DNA from: a virus
Reading direction: 5' to 3' (one strand)
Virus record (IMG/VR): IMGVR_UViG_3300033149_004376
Span: 1 to 22,186 of that record
DNA: 22,186 bases
A program made the translations under genes and the position numbers. The notes beneath the pieces were generated by a model that ran no database searches, was not told the DNA's origin, and worked only from the letters and a program-made list of their open reading frames with translations. This document shows positions 19,895 to 22,186 of the stretch, in pieces. Position 1 is the first letter of the stretch; the number at the start of each line of letters is the position of its first letter.

Positions 19895-19904
19895 GTGCAC
19901 TGTA

Positions 19905-19934
19905 TATGACGAACGGTGCAAACATTAGGTTTCA
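19905..19934 (-). promoter_or_regulatory. ECF-type promoter, leftward
   Basis: On the - strand: TGAAAC (19934-19929), 17 bp, CGTCATA (19911-19905). It would start transcription of the leader RNA and of the genes from 19806 to 11745. It forms, with the + strand copy at 19966-19995, a 30-bp imperfect inverted repeat (26 of 30 bases). Confidence 0.7.
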
Positions 19935-19965
19935 GGGTTATCTGAGAAGAGTTTGAGTTTCTCTA

Positions 19966-19995
19966 TGAAACCGAATGTTTGTCTCGTTCGTCATA
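19966..19995 (+). promoter_or_regulatory. ECF-type promoter, rightward (antisense to late genes)
   Basis: TGAAAC (19966-19971), 17 bp, CGTCATA (19989-19995). No + strand gene follows; the next genes are on the - strand, so any transcript would be antisense to the lysis-type and virion genes, or a short RNA. The region 19807-20104 holds no gene, only these control elements. Confidence 0.55.
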
Positions 19996-20015
19996 GACAC
20001 GTCCCTCTCGCCCGT

Positions 20016-20026
20016 CCCCCCCCCCC
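20016..20026. repeat. C11 homopolymer tract
   Basis: Eleven consecutive C on the + strand, between the rightward promoter and the late terminator. Such tracts slip easily and may vary in length. Confidence 0.9.
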
Positions 20027-20042
20027 ATAATTACTTAAATAT

Positions 20043-20071
20043 AAAAAACCGGGAGTCACTACAACTCCCGG
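20043..20071 (-). terminator. Rho-independent terminator of the late unit
   Basis: On the - strand CCGGGAGT-TGTAGTG-ACTCCCGG forms a perfect 8-bp stem followed by TTTTTT. It ends the - strand virion and lysis-type unit 34 nt after the holin-like gene stop. On the + strand no T-run follows the stem. Confidence 0.85.
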
Positions 20072-20104
20072 CTTCCACTCAGTTAGATAATTAGTCTAAC
20101 CGAA

Positions 20105-20302
20105 TTAAGGAGGACCTGATTTGTCAATTCCGGCTCTGAGCGATGAAATACCCAACGCAGCCAGAATATATTCGCCTGGATTTACAACTTCGGCTCCCGG
20201 AATATCAATTCCGAGGACCTTTTCGCAAATCACAATTAATACTAAGACGACTGCGATTATATAGGTCTTTTTTCCTTTTAAAACATTAACTAAACTGTTC
20301 AT
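20105..20302 (-). CDS. Holin-like small membrane protein
   Basis: A 65-aa protein. A short Lys-rich N-terminus (LKGKKTY) precedes a hydrophobic helix (about residues 14-31, IIAVVLVLIVICEKV). A second, milder hydrophobic segment (45-58) contains ALGISSLRAGI, a C-terminal pattern frequent in small phage holin-like membrane proteins. It would sit in the inner membrane and might form the lesion that releases an endolysin. It is the last gene before the late terminator and follows the spanin-like pair. The start follows TTGGAG. No endolysin is in the window, so the call depends on resemblance and position. Confidence 0.6.
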   Translation of the reverse strand: MNSLVNVLKGKKTYIIAVVLVLIVICEKVLGIDIPGAEVVNPGEYILAALGISSLRAGIDKSGPP

Positions 20303-20313
20303 AACTCCAATCC

Positions 20314-20568
20314 TTACTTCTTCTTTTTCTTATCAGTTAACGCCTTAATTATGGCGTACAATGCCCCACCAATTCCAACTAATGTAGCACTTTTTAACGC
20401 TACACCAATTGTCATAATTGCATTTGCTGAATTTTCAAGTACAGCAATAGTGTTTGCATCAACAGCAAATACTGGACCATTGGGGTCTGTGTTCAATTGA
20501 ACCTGTTCACAACTAACGATTAGGAACAATAAACACACAAGAAACAATAAACACAACAATTTTTTCAC
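20314..20568 (-). CDS. Small lipoprotein, possible outer-membrane spanin
   Basis: An 84-aa protein with a lipoprotein signal peptide: KKLLC, a hydrophobic run, then lipobox IVSC at residues 17-20. After processing it would have about 65 residues, with a Gly/Ala-rich hydrophobic segment (45-75) and a KKKKK end. The start is GTG, overlapping the previous stop as GTGA, with AAAGGAGG upstream. With the neighbouring membrane-anchored coiled-coil protein it fits the arrangement of a two-component spanin. It lacks the Pro-rich body of Rz1, and its second hydrophobic segment is unusual for o-spanins. Confidence 0.6.
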   Translation of the reverse strand: MKKLLCLLFLVCLLFLIVSCEQVQLNTDPNGPVFAVDANTIAVLENSANAIMTIGVALKSATLVGIGGALYAIIKALTDKKKKK

Positions 20569-20924
20569 TTTGGACCTCCTTTCAATAAAGTTTTAATCTC
20601 TTTTATTGATTCATTTATGTGTTCCTGCTCGGTCAGTATTTTTGTTTGCGTAATTTGTGCTTTAATCTGACTTTCTCGAATTACCATCTGTTCAAGATGT
20701 ACTTCTTTCTGCGAATCATTTATAGATTTGATTTGCATTTCCATTTTTGTAATACAATTGTGGTTATGATCAGCTAATGCTTTAGCTTTTACGCCCTCAT
20801 TAGCCTTATTATACAGAGTATTGTATGATACTCCCCACGTAATTGCTACACCTATAACAGACAATAACCCAACTATTATAGCTATTATCTTTCCATACCC
20901 GTTGAAGATATTTGACTTTGACAT
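20565..20924 (-). CDS. Membrane-anchored coiled-coil protein, possible inner-membrane spanin
   Basis: A 119-aa protein with one N-terminal transmembrane helix (about residues 12-32, IIAIIVGLLSVIGVAITWG) and a long charged helix (35-113) likely to form a coiled coil. This is the i-spanin (Rz) layout, with the coiled coil in the periplasm. It overlaps the lipoprotein gene by 4 nt, as many spanin pairs do. The start has AAAGGG upstream. Other single-pass coiled-coil phage proteins are possible. Confidence 0.55.
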   Translation of the reverse strand: MSKSNIFNGYGKIIAIIVGLLSVIGVAITWGVSYNTLYNKANEGVKAKALADHNHNCITKMEMQIKSINDSQKEVHLEQMVIRESQIKAQITQTKILTEQEHINESIKEIKTLLKGGPK

Positions 20925-20938
20925 TAATCAAATTCCCT

Positions 20939-21325
20939 TTAAGCGTCGTATAGAGTTCCGAAACATTTGTAGATATTACCAGCATTTCCATTAGCTGCAG
21001 TTACATCCACTTGAATCACAGTCCCCGCAGCATAGGATTTTTGCTTAACGGGTGGGTCAGCCTGAATTGGTTGAATTTTAACCATATCATATTGAGCGTC
21101 AAGATTGTCCAATTGAGTAGTACCTATAAAATCAGTCAAAGCCCCAACTTGTCCAATTGTTATATCGGTAGTCGCTTCATCTCCAGCGGCAATAATCTTA
21201 AGATGGTCTGGTACAAATCTTTTACCCGGAGGAACAGTATATATAGTAGTTTGTGCTGCTCCACTATGATCAACTGTGGTTGTACTTACCAGACAAATGC
21301 TATCTTCACTTAATTTACTACTCAT
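20939..21325 (-). CDS. Probable virion protein (decoration/fibre type)
   Basis: A 128-aa, beta-rich, Thr/Ala-rich protein. Its TTIYTVPPGKRFVPDHLKI segment (27-45) is the type of strand pattern common in small phage head or tail appendage proteins of beta-sandwich fold. No catalytic motif is present. The start follows AAGGAG. It is the third of the virion-type genes before the lysis-type cassette. A structural role is inferred from composition and neighbours. Confidence 0.55.
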   Translation of the reverse strand: MSSKLSEDSICLVSTTTVDHSGAAQTTIYTVPPGKRFVPDHLKIIAAGDEATTDITIGQVGALTDFIGTTQLDNLDAQYDMVKIQPIQADPPVKQKSYAAGTVIQVDVTAANGNAGNIYKCFGTLYDA

Positions 21326-21336
21326 TAGTTTTCTCC

Positions 21337-21843
21337 TTAGTTGTAAACAACTTCACCGTTATGTGTTACTACACTTCCTTCATCATTCACTACTATTTCA
21401 TAAGTACGTTCCAAACTCGGCATTACTATTAATTCAGTTGCAGTCCGAGCATAACCCACTTTATGAGCTTTTTCTGGTTTTGTTTGAGTAAGACTACCGG
21501 CTGTTTCTGATGTATAAACAACTAAACCCGGACTCCAACTCCAACCAGCGTTAGTTATGTTACCGAATACCACTATTCTTCCATAATCTCCTGATGTTAC
21601 AGCAGCTACGGAGATTCCTCTTGCCGGAAGCTTGGCATCAAAAGTAGCATCGGCTTTATACATCTTTCCGTCCGTGTTAATAAATACAGCGTCATATTGA
21701 GCAATATCTTCACCAGCTTGAAGGTAAAGATGTTTTCCTTCATCCCAATCTTCAAACGCACCATTAATGATTGCTCCCCATGCGTATGTTACTCCCTCTT
21801 CAAATAATGGTAAACGTTCGTGTGTTGAATAACTAATTGACAT
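21337..21843 (-). CDS. Probable virion protein with fibre-type repeat domain
   Basis: A 168-aa beta-rich protein. The C-terminal half carries GLVVYTSETAGSLTQTKPEK followed by KVGYARTATELIV. This block is found in many phage appendage and capsid-associated proteins (GDxVYLSxTAGxLTQTxP, then a VGxAxTAT strand). The N-terminal half holds an Asp/Gly-rich region. The start follows AAAGGTG near the previous stop. It would be a surface or fibre component of the particle; its exact location is unknown. Confidence 0.65.
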   Translation of the reverse strand: MSISYSTHERLPLFEEGVTYAWGAIINGAFEDWDEGKHLYLQAGEDIAQYDAVFINTDGKMYKADATFDAKLPARGISVAAVTSGDYGRIVVFGNITNAGWSWSPGLVVYTSETAGSLTQTKPEKAHKVGYARTATELIVMPSLERTYEIVVNDEGSVVTHNGEVVYN

Positions 21844-21845
21844 TT

Positions 21846-22151
21846 TTAGTCACCTTTCAATACGTCAAACATAAATCCAACAATAATTGGGGTAAAGAGA
21901 ATTCCAATTCTGTTTTTCACAATATTTAATTCAGAATCACTTAATTCAATTTCTCCAGATTTACCCCAACTTTCGGATATTTTCTTAGCTAATTTATATC
22001 TACATAGTTTTTGATCAGCATCACATTGTTCGTTATTCGTCATTATAGTTAACGAATCTATTATCACCTTTCCAACAACAAGTTTTTCATTGTTTACTTT
22101 TAATGTTTGGTCCTTCAAATTTAACAATTCTTTGTTCAGATCAATCATCAT
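21846..22151 (-). CDS. Phage small conserved protein, virion-assembly region
   Basis: A 101-aa protein that starts MMIDLNKELLNLKDQTLKV. It ends with a helical segment containing ELSDSELNIVKNRIG and FTPIIVGFMFDVLKG. This layout, a short beta N-terminus plus a LS..E..LIK..I...FTPLIVG tail, is widespread among small phage proteins next to virion genes; their function is not settled. The start ATG has AAGGAG 8 nt upstream. The unit continues beyond the right edge of the window. Confidence 0.55.
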   Translation of the reverse strand: MMIDLNKELLNLKDQTLKVNNEKLVVGKVIIDSLTIMTNNEQCDADQKLCRYKLAKKISESWGKSGEIELSDSELNIVKNRIGILFTPIIVGFMFDVLKGD

Positions 22152-22186
22152 AATTGTTCTCCTTAAGTCGGTGTTCCTAATTTATT

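Noticed and set aside
1-22186. tRNA or rRNA genes, insertion sequences, integrase and att sites
   Set aside because: I saw no cloverleaf, transposase, integrase or terminal repeat on either strand.

Overview
This window is a stretch of a tailed double-stranded DNA phage genome: tightly packed genes, many 4-nt ATGA/GTGA overlaps, a replication module, and small virion and lysis-type genes. The host is probably Gram-negative. A lipoprotein plus membrane-anchored coiled-coil pair looks like two-component spanins, and two textbook sigma-54 promoters sit in the phage DNA. The host species cannot be named from this sequence.

Layout. (1) 1-5286, + strand: a rightward accessory/early arm with a DUF932-type protein, several unknown small genes, a Lys-rich repeat protein, an MT-A70 adenine methyltransferase, a sigma-like factor and a previously uncounted 55-aa membrane protein. 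This arm carries two near-identical sigma-54 promoters (121-135, 2197-2211), a shared upstream dyad, and copies of an ECF-type promoter. (2) 5230-11612, - strand: DnaG-like primase, three unknowns, DnaB-like helicase, HNH protein, DNA methyltransferase, dUTPase, an adenylate-kinase-like NMP kinase and PurZ. (3) 11745-19806, - strand: gp32-like ssDNA-binding protein with Tudor-like inserts, two small genes, a uracil-DNA-glycosylase/family A DNA polymerase fusion, a HAD phosphatase, a second sigma-like factor, two PD-(D/E)XK nucleases and unknowns. (4) 19807-20104: a control region with two inverted ECF-type promoters, a leader hairpin ending in U9, a C11 tract and the late-operon terminator. 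(5) 20105-22151, - strand: holin-like, lipoprotein, spanin-like and virion genes.

How it fits together. PurZ carries the GSTGKGK signature of the phage enzyme that makes N6-succino-2-amino-dAMP. The phage therefore probably replaces adenine with 2-aminoadenine (Z), with the overlapping kinase gene as a candidate dZMP kinase. Primase, helicase, SSB and polymerase form a near-complete replisome. Transcription appears to run in layers: host sigma-54 for two leftmost units, and an ECF-like sigma (TGAAAC-N17-CGTCATA, five good copies plus one weak) for others, with two sigma-like proteins encoded by the phage itself. The dUTPase and DNA methyltransferase genes are each split by an apparent frameshift, and their C-terminal motifs are readable in the neighbouring frame. 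All functional statements rest on motif recognition by eye; no database search was run.
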